22,086 nucleotides of DNA from an uncultured Garciella sp. (GCA_900555725.1 USMD01000021.1:1-22086), one strand, 5' to 3'. Positions 1 to 7,325 are shown, counted from the stretch's first letter. Program-made: numbers and translations. Notes: generated from the letters alone by a model not told the origin.

Positions 1-2
1 GA

Positions 3-698
3 TTTTTTATCTTATTTTTAATTATCATGGGAATATTTATTTATCAAATTTTTAAAAATCAAATTATAATTCCCGCTTTTACCTACAATGACAACCGTTT
101 TTTAAATAAAACTATTGTAATAGATGCCGGTCATGGTGGAGTAGATAGTGGTGTTATCCATCCAGATGGGCTAATGGAAAAGGATATTAATCTTGAAATT
201 GCAAAGTTTTTAAAGGAGTTATTAGAGGATAGTGGAGCGAATTGTATCATTACTAGGGGGAAAGATACGGATTTAAGCCATTTAAGTAATCTAGGACAAA
301 CAAGACAACAAAAGGACTTAAATGCTAGAGTGAATATCATTAATCAAAATCAAGCAGATTTTTTTGTGAGCATTCATGTAAATTCTTTTCCTAGGGATAA
401 CAAAGTAAAAGGGCCTGTGGTATTTTATTATCCCCAATCGAAAAATTCAAAAAATCTAGCAGAAGTAATTCAAAATAGATTAAATATAGAATATAATAAG
501 ATATACCAAGAGGAACAATATAATAAATCTAAGGGTGCATCCTATTATATTTTACAAAATACCAACAGTCCTGGAGTTATTGTAGAAGTAGGTTTTATGA
601 GTAATAAAGAAGATTATAAGTTATTTAATAAAAAAAAATATAGGTATTTTGTGGCGTATCAAATTTATATTGCCTTAGGAGAGTATCTAGAGCAATAA
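3..698 (+). CDS. cwlD: N-acetylmuramoyl-L-alanine amidase CwlD, 5'-partial
   Basis: Zinc amidase (Amidase_3 family) that cuts the peptide side chain from muramic acid, the first step in making the muramic-delta-lactam of spore cortex. Counting from the ATG at 27, the family residues are present: His36 in AGHGG, Glu51 in MEKD, His117 in SIHVN (zinc ligands) and Glu187 in VEVGFMSN (catalytic). The frame stays open to the left edge and the residues before ATG 27 are hydrophobic (FFILFLII), continuing into IFIYQIF. The real start and most of the N-terminal signal anchor therefore probably lie outside the window; ATG 27 also has no ribosome binding site. The visible part (223 aa from ATG 27) is close to the roughly 237 aa of the Bacillus protein, so little is missing. 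holA follows after 33 bases. Confidence 0.93.
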   Translation, partial: FFILFLIIMGIFIYQIFKNQIIIPAFTYNDNRFLNKTIVIDAGHGGVDSGVIHPDGLMEKDINLEIAKFLKELLEDSGANCIITRGKDTDLSHLSNLGQTRQQKDLNARVNIINQNQADFFVSIHVNSFPRDNKVKGPVVFYYPQSKNSKNLAEVIQNRLNIEYNKIYQEEQYNKSKGASYYILQNTNSPGVIVEVGFMSNKEDYKLFNKKKYRYFVAYQIYIALGEYLEQ

Positions 699-731
699 AT
701 TTTTTATTTAGATAATAGTGGAGAGTGAATT

Positions 732-1769
732 ATGGATTACTGCAAACTAGAAAAAGAAATAAAGGCAGGTAAAATAGAAAATGTTTATCTCTTTTTTGGG
801 CAAGAACAATATTTTTGCGAAAAAATTATAAAAGTGCTAGAACAATGTGCAATCAACCTTTCTTTCCAAGATCTTAATTATGAGTATATGGAAGAGGACA
901 GTATAACGATTGAACGCATTGAAAATGCTTGCGAGACATTACCCTTTATGGATGAAAGACGATTAGTGATAGTAAAAAATTTTTCCTATCTTCAAGGGGG
1001 AAAGATCTCTAAAGAAGAAGAAAAACAAATACAATATTTAGCTGAATACATAAAAAAAATACCCGATAGTACTTGTTTGGTTTTTTGGCAGACAGGAGGA
1101 ATAGATAAGAGGAAAAAATTATTTCAAGAGATCAAAAAAGTAGGAATTATTTCAGAATTTAAAAAGTTAAATGTAGTTGCACTAGAAAATTGGACTAGCC
1201 AGTATCTGAAGAAAAAAGGGAAAGTGATAAAGAAACCTGTTCAACATTTTTTGATAGAAAATAGTGATTATCTATCAAAAAATAGCACAAAAACATTAAC
1301 AGATATGGTCAATGAGATTGATAAAATCATTAGCTATATCGGGGATAGAGAGGAAATTCTAATAGAAGATATAGAAGAAACGCTACCGAAAAGATTAGAA
1401 AATGATATTTTTAAGCTGGTAGATGCCATAGGACAAAAGGATAAAAAAACTGCATTAAAGTTTCTAAATGATATGTTAAGAGAAGGAGAGAATGGACTAA
1501 AGATTCTCTCTATGATTGCTAGACAATTTCGTATCTTAATTCAATGTAAAGAATTAAAGGAAAAGGGGTATATCCCCAATGAAATTGCAAGTAAATTAAA
1601 TCTTATGCCTTTTATTGTAAATAAGGGAATTACTCAGGCTAGATATTTTGAACAAGGAATTTTGCGACAGGCCATATATTCTATCCTAGATATGGATCTA
1701 AAAATAAAAACCGGTAAAATTGATGAAAAATTAGCACTAGAAATGTTAATTTATGAATATGCAAAATAA
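732..1769 (+). CDS. holA: DNA polymerase III subunit delta
   Basis: Clamp-loader delta subunit (YqeN/HolA family), which opens the beta sliding clamp in the DnaX complex. The 345 aa length is normal. The N-terminus has the family pattern VYLFFGQEQYFCEKII, and the middle carries LVIVKNFSYL and the LVFWQTGGIDKRKK strand/turn. The C-terminal third (from about residue 215) has the helical collar domain with the LENDIFKLVDAIG and ILSMIARQFRILIQ segments. As expected for delta, there is no intact Walker A motif. The start ATG follows a GGAGAG ribosome binding site about 6 bases upstream. It sits 33 bases after cwlD and is probably co-transcribed with it. It converges on rpsT, with a shared terminator at 1905-1939. 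Confidence 0.93.
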   Translation: MDYCKLEKEIKAGKIENVYLFFGQEQYFCEKIIKVLEQCAINLSFQDLNYEYMEEDSITIERIENACETLPFMDERRLVIVKNFSYLQGGKISKEEEKQIQYLAEYIKKIPDSTCLVFWQTGGIDKRKKLFQEIKKVGIISEFKKLNVVALENWTSQYLKKKGKVIKKPVQHFLIENSDYLSKNSTKTLTDMVNEIDKIISYIGDREEILIEDIEETLPKRLENDIFKLVDAIGQKDKKTALKFLNDMLREGENGLKILSMIARQFRILIQCKELKEKGYIPNEIASKLNLMPFIVNKGITQARYFEQGILRQAIYSILDMDLKIKTGKIDEKLALEMLIYEYAK

Positions 1770-1904
1770 AGGAATTTGTATAATTGATTTTCTTTAAATA
1801 TGGTAGCATATATCTAGAATACTCTATAACAAACATATGGAATATGTAGTATGTATCACCTTCTGTTTAAGGAGAAATCTTATTTATGTAATTAAATCAA
1901 TAAT
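1770..1904. other. Non-coding gap downstream of holA
   Basis: AT-rich and without a credible gene. A small perfect hairpin (ACATAT-GGA-ATATGT) lies at 1833-1847. An AAGGAG motif at 1869-1874 is followed by ATG at 1886, but the next codon is TAA, so nothing is encoded. No tRNA or riboswitch fold was recognised. Confidence 0.5.
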
Positions 1905-1939
1905 AAAAAAACTGTAATGAGAATCATCACAGTTTTTTT
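1905..1939. terminator. Bidirectional terminator between holA and rpsT
   Basis: Stem ACTGTAATGA (1911-1920), loop GAA, stem TCATCACAGT (1924-1933), flanked by A6 on the left and T6-7 on the right, so both strands end in a U-run. The single A/C mismatch in the plus-strand stem becomes a G-U pair in minus-strand RNA. The hairpin is therefore stronger as the rpsT terminator than as the holA one. Confidence 0.85.
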
Positions 1940-1991
1940 ATACAAAAAATAAGCAAAAAGCGCACACAATGTACGCTTTACCCCATGTTTT

Positions 1992-2252
1992 TTACATTGC
2001 ATTTAATTTTCTAGATAGCGTACTTTTCTTTCTAGCAGCAGAGTTTGCATGTATAGTACCCTTTGAAGCAGCCATATCTAATCTCTTAGTAGCAAGAATA
2101 AAATTTTCTCTTGCTAAATCTTTATCTCCGCTCTCAACTGCTTTATTAAACTTTCGAATAACAGTCTTTAAATTTGATAAAATCATTTTATTCCTAAGAG
2201 TTTTCTTTTGGGCAACTTGAACTCTTTTTTTAGCTGATTTAATATTAGCCAT
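1992..2252 (-). CDS. rpsT: 30S ribosomal protein S20
   Basis: Primary 16S rRNA-binding protein of the small subunit body. The 86 aa product has the family signature: N-terminal MANIKSAKKRV, a lysine/arginine-rich helical bundle, and C-terminal GTIHANSAARKKSTLSRKL. The start is fixed by the conserved MANIKSAKKR and by a minus-strand GGGGGTGAAGG site just upstream (about 2255-2266). It is the only minus-strand gene in the window, between holA and gpr, as is common in Clostridia. It is divergent from gpr and has its own candidate promoter and terminator. Confidence 0.97.
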   Translation of the reverse strand: MANIKSAKKRVQVAQKKTLRNKMILSNLKTVIRKFNKAVESGDKDLARENFILATKRLDMAASKGTIHANSAARKKSTLSRKLNAM

Positions 2253-2287
2253 TCCTTCACCCCCTCAATCCGATTATACCAAAAGTA

Positions 2288-2316
2288 ATTTTACCATGAA
2301 TGTATTTAAAATGCAA
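2288..2316 (-). promoter_or_regulatory. Candidate SigA promoter of rpsT
   Basis: On the minus strand, TTGCAT (plus 2311-2316) is followed after 17 bases by TAAAAT (plus 2288-2293), giving a leader of about 28 bases. The -10 matches 5 of 6 consensus bases; the -35 matches only TTG. An alternative TATAAT (plus 2273-2278) lies so close to the start that it would leave a leader of about 14 bases. Confidence 0.4.
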
Positions 2317-2325
2317 CAATAGGAA

Positions 2326-2355
2326 TTGACAAACCTATTGCTTCTTTATTATTTT
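2326..2355 (+). promoter_or_regulatory. Candidate SigA-like promoter upstream of gpr
   Basis: A perfect TTGACA (2326-2331) is followed after 18 bases by TATTTT (2350-2355); TATTAT at 2347 is the alternative at 15 bases. The TTGACA lies inside an inverted repeat, CAATAGG (2317-2323) and CCTATTG (2334-2340). In Bacillus gpr is driven by forespore sigma factors, and I do not see a clear SigF/SigG box here, so assignment to gpr is uncertain. Confidence 0.35.
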
Positions 2356-2439
2356 AGCAAAATTTGGAGCTATTATTCAAAAAAATCAAGCATGAATTAT
2401 CGATGAATTGTAAAAAATATTCAATATGGAGGTGTAAAA

Positions 2440-3426
2440 ATGGAAAGTATAAATATAAGGACGGATCTAGCCATAGAAGCGAGGGAGATGGTACAGGAGG
2501 GAACGAAAAAGGAAGTACCAGGCGTTATAGTAGATGTAGAAAAAAAAGGAGATATAAAAATTACAAGGGTAAAGATTGAAAAAGAAGTTGGACAAAAAGC
2601 TATGGGTAAGCCAATTGGAAATTATATTACTTTAGAAATTCCTCAAATTAGAGAGAAAGAACAAGAATTCAAAGAGGACCTTGCCCAAGAACTGGCAAAA
2701 GAACTGGATGCAATGGTACACAAGAAAATTAATAAAGATGCTACCACCTTAGTTGTTGGATTAGGAAACTGGAATATTACACCAGATGCCCTAGGGCCAA
2801 AAGTAATATCGAAATTAATGGTGACTCGACATCTTTTAAAACATATTCCTGATATGGTAGATGAGGAAATCACACCGGTATGCGCCATATCTCCAGGGGT
2901 ACTGGGGATAACTGGAATTGAAACCAGTGAGATTATAAAAGGAATAGTAGAAAAAGCAAATCCTGATTTGGTTATTGCAATAGACGCATTAGCTTCAAGA
3001 AGAATGGAAAGGGTAAATACTACAATACAAATAACCGATACAGGGATTAACCCAGGTTCAGGAGTAGGAAATAAGAGAAAAGCTTTAGATAAAAATACTT
3101 TAGGGATTCCAGTAATTGCTATTGGGGTTCCCACCGTTGTAGATGCTACTACCTTGGCTAATGATACCATTGATTTAATGTTAGATGCTATGATTAAAGA
3201 AGCAACCCAAGGAAAAGAATTTTATAATATGTTAAAGGAAATCAATAGAGAAGAAAAGTATATGTTAATCCGTCAAATTCTACATCCTTATGTAGGAGAT
3301 TTAATGGTAACTCCAAAGGAAGTAGATTTGATTATGGATGATATTTCTTTGGCGGTCGCTAATGGAATTAATATTGCATTACATCCAGGAATAGGATTAG
3401 AGGATGTTAATCGATATGTGAACTAG
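2440..3426 (+). CDS. gpr: Germination protease GPR (spore protease)
   Basis: Peptidase family A25 endoprotease, made in the forespore as a zymogen, that degrades small acid-soluble spore proteins at germination. The N-terminal RTDLAIEA (residues 7-14) matches the propeptide/autoprocessing region, which resembles the SASP cleavage site. Asp116 in NITPDALGPKV and Asp182 in IAIDALASR align, with a constant offset of 11, to the two essential aspartates known in Bacillus megaterium GPR (127 and 193). At 328 aa it is shorter than the roughly 370 aa Bacillus enzyme but normal for Clostridia. The start follows TGGAGGTG with good spacing. It is followed by spoIIP, with a palindromic element in the gap. 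Confidence 0.95.
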   Translation: MESINIRTDLAIEAREMVQEGTKKEVPGVIVDVEKKGDIKITRVKIEKEVGQKAMGKPIGNYITLEIPQIREKEQEFKEDLAQELAKELDAMVHKKINKDATTLVVGLGNWNITPDALGPKVISKLMVTRHLLKHIPDMVDEEITPVCAISPGVLGITGIETSEIIKGIVEKANPDLVIAIDALASRRMERVNTTIQITDTGINPGSGVGNKRKALDKNTLGIPVIAIGVPTVVDATTLANDTIDLMLDAMIKEATQGKEFYNMLKEINREEKYMLIRQILHPYVGDLMVTPKEVDLIMDDISLAVANGINIALHPGIGLEDVNRYVN

Positions 3427-3468
3427 TATACAACCACTATATGGTCATAGATGTTTTCACTATGCTAC

Positions 3469-3602
3469 TTTATCCGATAGCTAATCGTCCCATATCTCCC
3501 ACTTCTTTAAGTGGGAGATATGGGACGATTAGCTCCTGGATAACGGTTTCTAAAGTTCAGATGGAATCTTAAACTCCACCTGAACTAAGAATCCTGTTAA
3601 TG
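3469..3602. repeat. Palindromic intergenic element, long copy (A)
   Basis: This shares with copy B (5285-5347) the order TTTATCCGAT, then TCTAAAG, then a GTTCAG-to-CTGAAC hairpin, then TAAGAATCCTGTTAATG, in the same orientation. The hairpin half (3549-3602) differs from B by about two substitutions and one indel. Copy A carries 70 extra bases (3479-3548) containing a long perfect hairpin. Compact hairpins, no ORF and intergenic position suggest a non-autonomous, IS200/IS605-like palindromic element. That family assignment is inference; the repeat itself is directly visible. Confidence 0.75.
3471..3542. repeat. 72-base palindrome with perfect 26-bp stem
   Basis: Left arm 3479-3504 and right arm 3509-3534 are perfectly complementary over 26 bp around a CTTT loop. 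Beyond a symmetrical 3x3 mismatch (GAT / CCT) the pairing resumes with TATCC (3471-3475) and GGATA (3538-3542). There is no T-run, so it is not a typical intrinsic terminator, although such a stem 45-50 bases after the gpr stop could protect or process the transcript end. Confidence 0.9.
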
Positions 3603-3645
3603 GAACATCTATGACTCTTTTTGTTTGAAAATTATTTACAAAAAA

Positions 3646-3675
3646 CGAATATTTCCTACCATCTTTGAATAATGT
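3646..3675 (+). promoter_or_regulatory. Weak SigE-like promoter candidate for spoIIP
   Basis: CGAATATT (3646-3653) resembles the ATATT part of the SigE -35 box. After 14 bases AATAATGT (3668-3675) partly matches CATACANT. spoIIP is SigE-dependent in Bacillus. The match is loose and could be chance in AT-rich DNA. Confidence 0.25.
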
Positions 3676-3707
3676 ATAAAGATAAACAACAGAAGAGGGG
3701 TGAACCT

Positions 3708-4871
3708 GTGCAAAGCAAATGGAAAAACACACTTTTTAGTGTAACAATTGTGATATTACTCATTGCTATATTTCAACAAGGGAATATTTTAATAAATAAT
3801 ATTAAGAAATCTACTACGGTTTTTCAAAATAAGACAACCATAGAGCAAAAGAGTGAACAACAAGAAAAAAATGAAAATTTAGAACAATCCAAGGCCTCAA
3901 AGCAAGAAAAGCATACTATATTAGATAATGATTTTTTTAAAATTGTTTTAAAGAAGGGCATTGCGATCATGGAAACAGTCTATAAAACGAATGAAGATGA
4001 AAATAATAGTCTTTTAGCATCTCTATTTACTATGACTACTAAGATAGATATAAAAGATCCTAAAACTATACTTAGTTCAGAGATTCCTATGTTAGAATCT
4101 TATGAGTCGGACGATGTAGAAATCACAAAAAAGGATCAAAAAGCTATGAATGAAGAGCTGACACAAAAAGCTATGAATGATATAGAAGTTGCTAATTCCA
4201 ATGTTTCCCGCTCTAACACCCAAAGATTGGATAGTAAGGAACCCTTGGTTTTAATTTATCATACTCATGCCACAGAAAGTTATACTTCTACAGATAAAAA
4301 CTCGATTAAATACGTAAGCCCTTGGAGGACTTTAGATAATTCTAAAAATATGACAAGAGTGGGGGAAGAGATAAAAAAAGTTTTAGAAGAAGAATATGGG
4401 ATCAAAGTAATTCATGATACTACACCCCATGATTATCCAGATTATGATGTATCCTATTCCAGATCTTTACAAACAGTGGAAAAAATATTAAAGGAAAATC
4501 CCAGCATAAAATATGTTTTTGACGTTCATAGAGATGGACTATCCGAAACTGAAAAAAATAGGAATGCTTCTGTTGCTGCTTTTGGAGAACAGAAGGCTGC
4601 AAAAGTAATGATGGTTGTAGGAAAGGATAACTTTAACGCAAATAAAAATTTGGATTTTGCCCAAAAGATAAAGGGAAAATTAAATGAAGACTATTCTGGA
4701 ATTACTCGATCTATAGTAACTAGAAAGAATCGAAAATATAATCAATTTGTATCTGATTATGCAGCATTGATAGAGGTAGGAAGTAATTTAAATACTCTAG
4801 AAGAAGCACTACAATCAGCACAACCTATTGGCCATGCAATAGGAGAAGTTATTATGGAGTTAGAACAATAA
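3708..4871 (+). CDS. spoIIP: Stage II sporulation protein P (SpoIIP)
   Basis: Mother-cell amidase/endopeptidase that, with SpoIID and SpoIIM, thins septal peptidoglycan to drive engulfment. I chose GTG 3708 (387 aa) because GAGGGGTG lies just upstream, while the longer ATG at 3672 has no such site. A single membrane anchor lies at about residues 6-22 (LFSVTIVILLIAIF), followed by a Lys/Glu-rich stalk. The catalytic domain begins near PLVLIYHTHATESY. Likely key residues are His185, His187 and Glu190 in HTHATE, His274 in FDVHRDG and Glu356 in IEVGSN. It sits in the usual gpr-spoIIP-lepA order. The upstream gap holds repeat copy A, so it may be expressed apart from gpr. Confidence 0.95.
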   Translation: MQSKWKNTLFSVTIVILLIAIFQQGNILINNIKKSTTVFQNKTTIEQKSEQQEKNENLEQSKASKQEKHTILDNDFFKIVLKKGIAIMETVYKTNEDENNSLLASLFTMTTKIDIKDPKTILSSEIPMLESYESDDVEITKKDQKAMNEELTQKAMNDIEVANSNVSRSNTQRLDSKEPLVLIYHTHATESYTSTDKNSIKYVSPWRTLDNSKNMTRVGEEIKKVLEEEYGIKVIHDTTPHDYPDYDVSYSRSLQTVEKILKENPSIKYVFDVHRDGLSETEKNRNASVAAFGEQKAAKVMMVVGKDNFNANKNLDFAQKIKGKLNEDYSGITRSIVTRKNRKYNQFVSDYAALIEVGSNLNTLEEALQSAQPIGHAIGEVIMELEQ

Positions 4872-4930
4872 ATAAAGGTATAAATCCTTTTTCATTTGCA
4901 AAATATAAGATTACAAAGGATAATAAGGAA

Positions 4931-5257
4931 GTGGTAATAATAGAAACAAGGGTAGAACGAAATAAAATGTATAGAAAAAATAAAAGAAGATTTTATCTAT
5001 TTATTTTTATAATCATTGTTCTTATGGTAGTTTCTATTTTTAAAATCAATCATTCCTATGAAAATCTAGTAGGTATTTCTCAGAATACAGAAATTTTTAG
5101 CCTAAAGAAAGGAACAGACTCTGCAGGCATTATAGTATTTGGAAAAGAATTGCTTTTACCTAAGGACACGATAGAACAAGGAGTGAAATTTTTAAGGGAT
5201 AGTCAAAAGCAAGTAATTCATATAGTGCAAATTTTCATTGAAAAGGTCAGCAACTAA
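4931..5257 (+). CDS. Small single-pass membrane protein, function unknown
   Basis: Product of 108 aa from GTG 4931, or 96 aa from ATG 4967 (MYRKNKRRF). The shorter form has the typical inside-positive N-terminus directly before the membrane segment YLFIFIIIVLMVVSIF. Neither start has a strong ribosome binding site: AAAGGA at 4915 and AAGGAA at 4925 for the first, AAGGG at 4949 for the second. After the membrane segment comes about 70 residues of extracytoplasmic domain with SAGIIVFGKELLLPKDTIEQGV and no Cys or recognisable motif. The gene lies 59 bases after spoIIP and ends inside a terminator hairpin, so it is probably the last gene of the gpr/spoIIP transcript. A sporulation role is suggested only by position. 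Confidence 0.7.
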   Translation: MVIIETRVERNKMYRKNKRRFYLFIFIIIVLMVVSIFKINHSYENLVGISQNTEIFSLKKGTDSAGIIVFGKELLLPKDTIEQGVKFLRDSQKQVIHIVQIFIEKVSN

Positions 5258-5276
5258 TTGCTGACTATTTCGTTTT
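5246..5276 (+). terminator. Intrinsic terminator after the small membrane-protein gene
   Basis: Stem GTCAGCAA (5246-5253 region), loop CTAA containing the stop codon, stem TTGCTGAC (5258-5265), followed by TATTTCGTTTT. The U-tract is interrupted. It separates the gpr/spoIIP unit from lepA. Confidence 0.6.
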
Positions 5277-5284
5277 AGGATTCT

Positions 5285-5347
5285 TTTATCCGATTCTAAA
5301 GTTCAGATGGAGTCTTAACCCCACCTGAACTAAGAATCCTGTTAATG
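5285..5347. repeat. Palindromic intergenic element, short copy (B)
   Basis: Second copy of the element at 3469-3602, in the same orientation, without the 70-base insert: TTTATCCGAT runs directly into TCTAAAG. The core hairpin arms are GTTCAGATGG (5301-5310) and CCACCTGAAC (5321-5330). An outer inverted repeat, AGGATTCTT (5277-5285) with AAGAATCCT (5332-5340), frames it, so the element is a nested palindrome. It lies between the terminator of the upstream unit and the lepA promoter. Confidence 0.75.
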
Positions 5348-5369
5348 TTAGATAGATATTTATGGTACA

Positions 5370-5398
5370 ATGAAAAACCAGATGATTTATGTTATAAT
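5370..5398 (+). promoter_or_regulatory. SigA promoter of lepA-hemW, extended -10
   Basis: A perfect TATAAT (5393-5398) is preceded by TGT, giving the TGn extended -10. A weak -35, ATGAAA (5370-5375), lies 17 bases upstream. The leader to lepA would be about 105 bases; no riboswitch was recognised in it. Confidence 0.65.
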
Positions 5399-5509
5399 AC
5401 CATATAGATTTTAGGTATCTGTAAGAATTTAATCGTTTTTTCAAAAGACAGAAAAATAAAAATCTGTTTTAAAAAAGGAAGTTTTTATTCCAAGGAGGAA
5501 ATCAGATAC

Positions 5510-7315
5510 ATGTCATTAGAGAAACAAAAGAGAATTAGAAATTTTAGTATCATTGCACATATTGATCATGGAAAATCTACCCTCGCGGATCGACTCATTG
5601 AAAGCACGGGATTACTTGCTAAAAGAGAAATGGAAAAGCAAATTTTAGATAAAATGGATTTAGAAAGGGAAAGAGGTATCACCATTAAATTACAGGCGAT
5701 ACGATTAATTTATAAAGCAAAGGATGGAGAAGAATATCTACTAAATTTGATTGATACTCCAGGCCATGTAGATTTTACCTATGAAGTATCTCGAAGTCTT
5801 GCAGCCTGTGAAGGAGCAGTATTAATCGTAGACGCAGCTCAAGGAGTAGAGGCTCAGACATTGGCAAACGTTTATTTGGCCCTAGACAATGATCTAGAGA
5901 TCATACCAGTCATTAATAAAATTGATCTTCCCAGTGCAGACCCTGATAGAGTAAAGGAAGAAATAGAAGATGTAATAGGTATAGATGCCCAAAATGCTCC
6001 CTTAATCTCTGCAAAACAAGGGATAGGGATTGAAGATGTATTAGAAGCCATTGTAAAACAAATTCCTCCACCCCAAGGAGATGAAAATGCTCCCCTTAAG
6101 GCATTAATTTTTGATTCCTATTATGATTCCTATAAGGGAGTAATCGCCTCTATTAGAGTAAAGGAAGGTACTATTAAAAAATATCAGAAAATAAAGATGA
6201 TGTCTACCGGAAAGGTTTTTGAAGTAGAAGAAGTAGGCATATTTTTATCCTCCCTTGTATCGGTAGAGAAATTAACTGCTGGGCAAGTAGGATATGTAGC
6301 TGCAAGTATCAAAAATGTAAGGGACACCCGTGTGGGGGATACAATAACCGATGCAGAACATTCAGCCTTTCAGCCTTTACCAGGTTACAAAAAGGTAAAC
6401 CCTATGGTATACTGTGGAATCTACCCGGTAGATGGAGCAAAATATGAAGATTTAAAAGAAGCCTTAGAAAAACTTCATCTTAATGATGCTGCATTGCAAT
6501 TTGAACCTGAGACATCTATTGCCCTTGGATTTGGATTTCGGTGTGGATTTCTAGGGCTATTACACATGGAAATCATCCAAGAACGATTAGAGAGGGAATA
6601 TTACATCGATTTAGTAACCACAGCTCCAAGTGTAATCTACAAGATAGTAAAAACCGGTGAAGAAGTTATCCAAGTAGACAATCCCACAAATTTACCTCCA
6701 ACTGTAGAAATAGATTATATGGAGGAACCTATTGTTCAGGCTTCTATTATGGTGCCTACAGAATATTTAGGTCCTGTAATGGAACTTTGTCAGGAGCGTA
6801 GGGGAACCTATATTACCATGAATTATGTGGAAGAAACTCGAGTAGTTCTAGAGTATGAAATACCTTTAAATGAAATCATATATGATTTTTTTGATGCTTT
6901 AAAATCAAGAACCAAAGGCTATGCATCCTTTGACTATGAATTAAAAGGATACAAAAAAGCAGATTTAGTGAAATTAGATATTCTATTAAATGGTGAAATT
7001 GTAGATGCCTTTTCTTCTATTGTTCATAGGGATAAGGCTTATAACAGGGGAAGAGCTATTGCTGAAAAATTAAAGGAAGTTATTCCTAGACATATGTTTG
7101 AAATACCTATACAAGCAGCAATTGAAGGTAAGATTATTGCAAGGGAAACCATAAAAGCATTAAGAAAAGATGTGCTTTCTAAATGCTATGGAGGAGATAT
7201 TACTAGAAAAAGAAAACTTCTTGAAAAGCAAAAAGAAGGGAAAAAACGTATGCGTCAAGTAGGCAATGTGGAGATTCCCCAAGAAGCCTTTATGGCAGTG
7301 ATAAAAATAAACTAG
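5510..7315 (+). CDS. lepA: Elongation factor 4 (LepA), ribosome-bound GTPase
   Basis: Translational GTPase of the EF-G/LepA family acting on 70S ribosomes (back-translocation and subunit biogenesis have both been proposed). The length of 601 aa is standard. G motifs are intact: AHIDHGKST (residues 16-24), ERGITI, DTPGHVDF, NKIDLPSADP and SAKQG. The LepA-specific region contains CGFLGLLHMEI, and the C-terminal domain ends with the conserved RKRKLLEKQKEGKKRMR and GNVEIPQEAFMAV. The start follows a full AAGGAGGAAAT site. hemW begins 10 bases after its stop, indicating co-transcription. Confidence 0.98.
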   Translation: MSLEKQKRIRNFSIIAHIDHGKSTLADRLIESTGLLAKREMEKQILDKMDLERERGITIKLQAIRLIYKAKDGEEYLLNLIDTPGHVDFTYEVSRSLAACEGAVLIVDAAQGVEAQTLANVYLALDNDLEIIPVINKIDLPSADPDRVKEEIEDVIGIDAQNAPLISAKQGIGIEDVLEAIVKQIPPPQGDENAPLKALIFDSYYDSYKGVIASIRVKEGTIKKYQKIKMMSTGKVFEVEEVGIFLSSLVSVEKLTAGQVGYVAASIKNVRDTRVGDTITDAEHSAFQPLPGYKKVNPMVYCGIYPVDGAKYEDLKEALEKLHLNDAALQFEPETSIALGFGFRCGFLGLLHMEIIQERLEREYYIDLVTTAPSVIYKIVKTGEEVIQVDNPTNLPPTVEIDYMEEPIVQASIMVPTEYLGPVMELCQERRGTYITMNYVEETRVVLEYEIPLNEIIYDFFDALKSRTKGYASFDYELKGYKKADLVKLDILLNGEIVDAFSSIVHRDKAYNRGRAIAEKLKEVIPRHMFEIPIQAAIEGKIIARETIKALRKDVLSKCYGGDITRKRKLLEKQKEGKKRMRQVGNVEIPQEAFMAVIKIN

Positions 7316-7325
7316 GAGTGGTGAA

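Noticed and set aside
1869..1891. AAGGAG followed by ATG in the holA-rpsT gap, a possible tiny gene
   Set aside because: The ATG is immediately followed by TAA and the spacing is too long. No peptide is encoded.
2364..2579. 71-codon plus-strand ORF overlapping the start of gpr in another frame
   Set aside because: It lacks a ribosome binding site at its start, has low-complexity Lys/Arg/Gly composition typical of a frame-shifted read of gpr, and gpr is unambiguous in the other frame.
2643..3170. 175-codon antisense ORF within gpr
   Set aside because: It is the longest antisense frame but mirrors a conserved gene and has Ser/Ile/Pro-rich shadow composition, with no start signals.
3427..5347. 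A complete IS200/IS605 element with transposase or TnpB nuclease
   Set aside because: No transposase-like ORF lies in or between the repeats; the only genes between them are spoIIP and the small membrane-protein gene. Only non-coding palindromes are present.
3469..5347. CRISPR array
   Set aside because: Only two repeat copies, 1.7 kb apart, with genes between them. There is no regular spacer structure and no cas gene.
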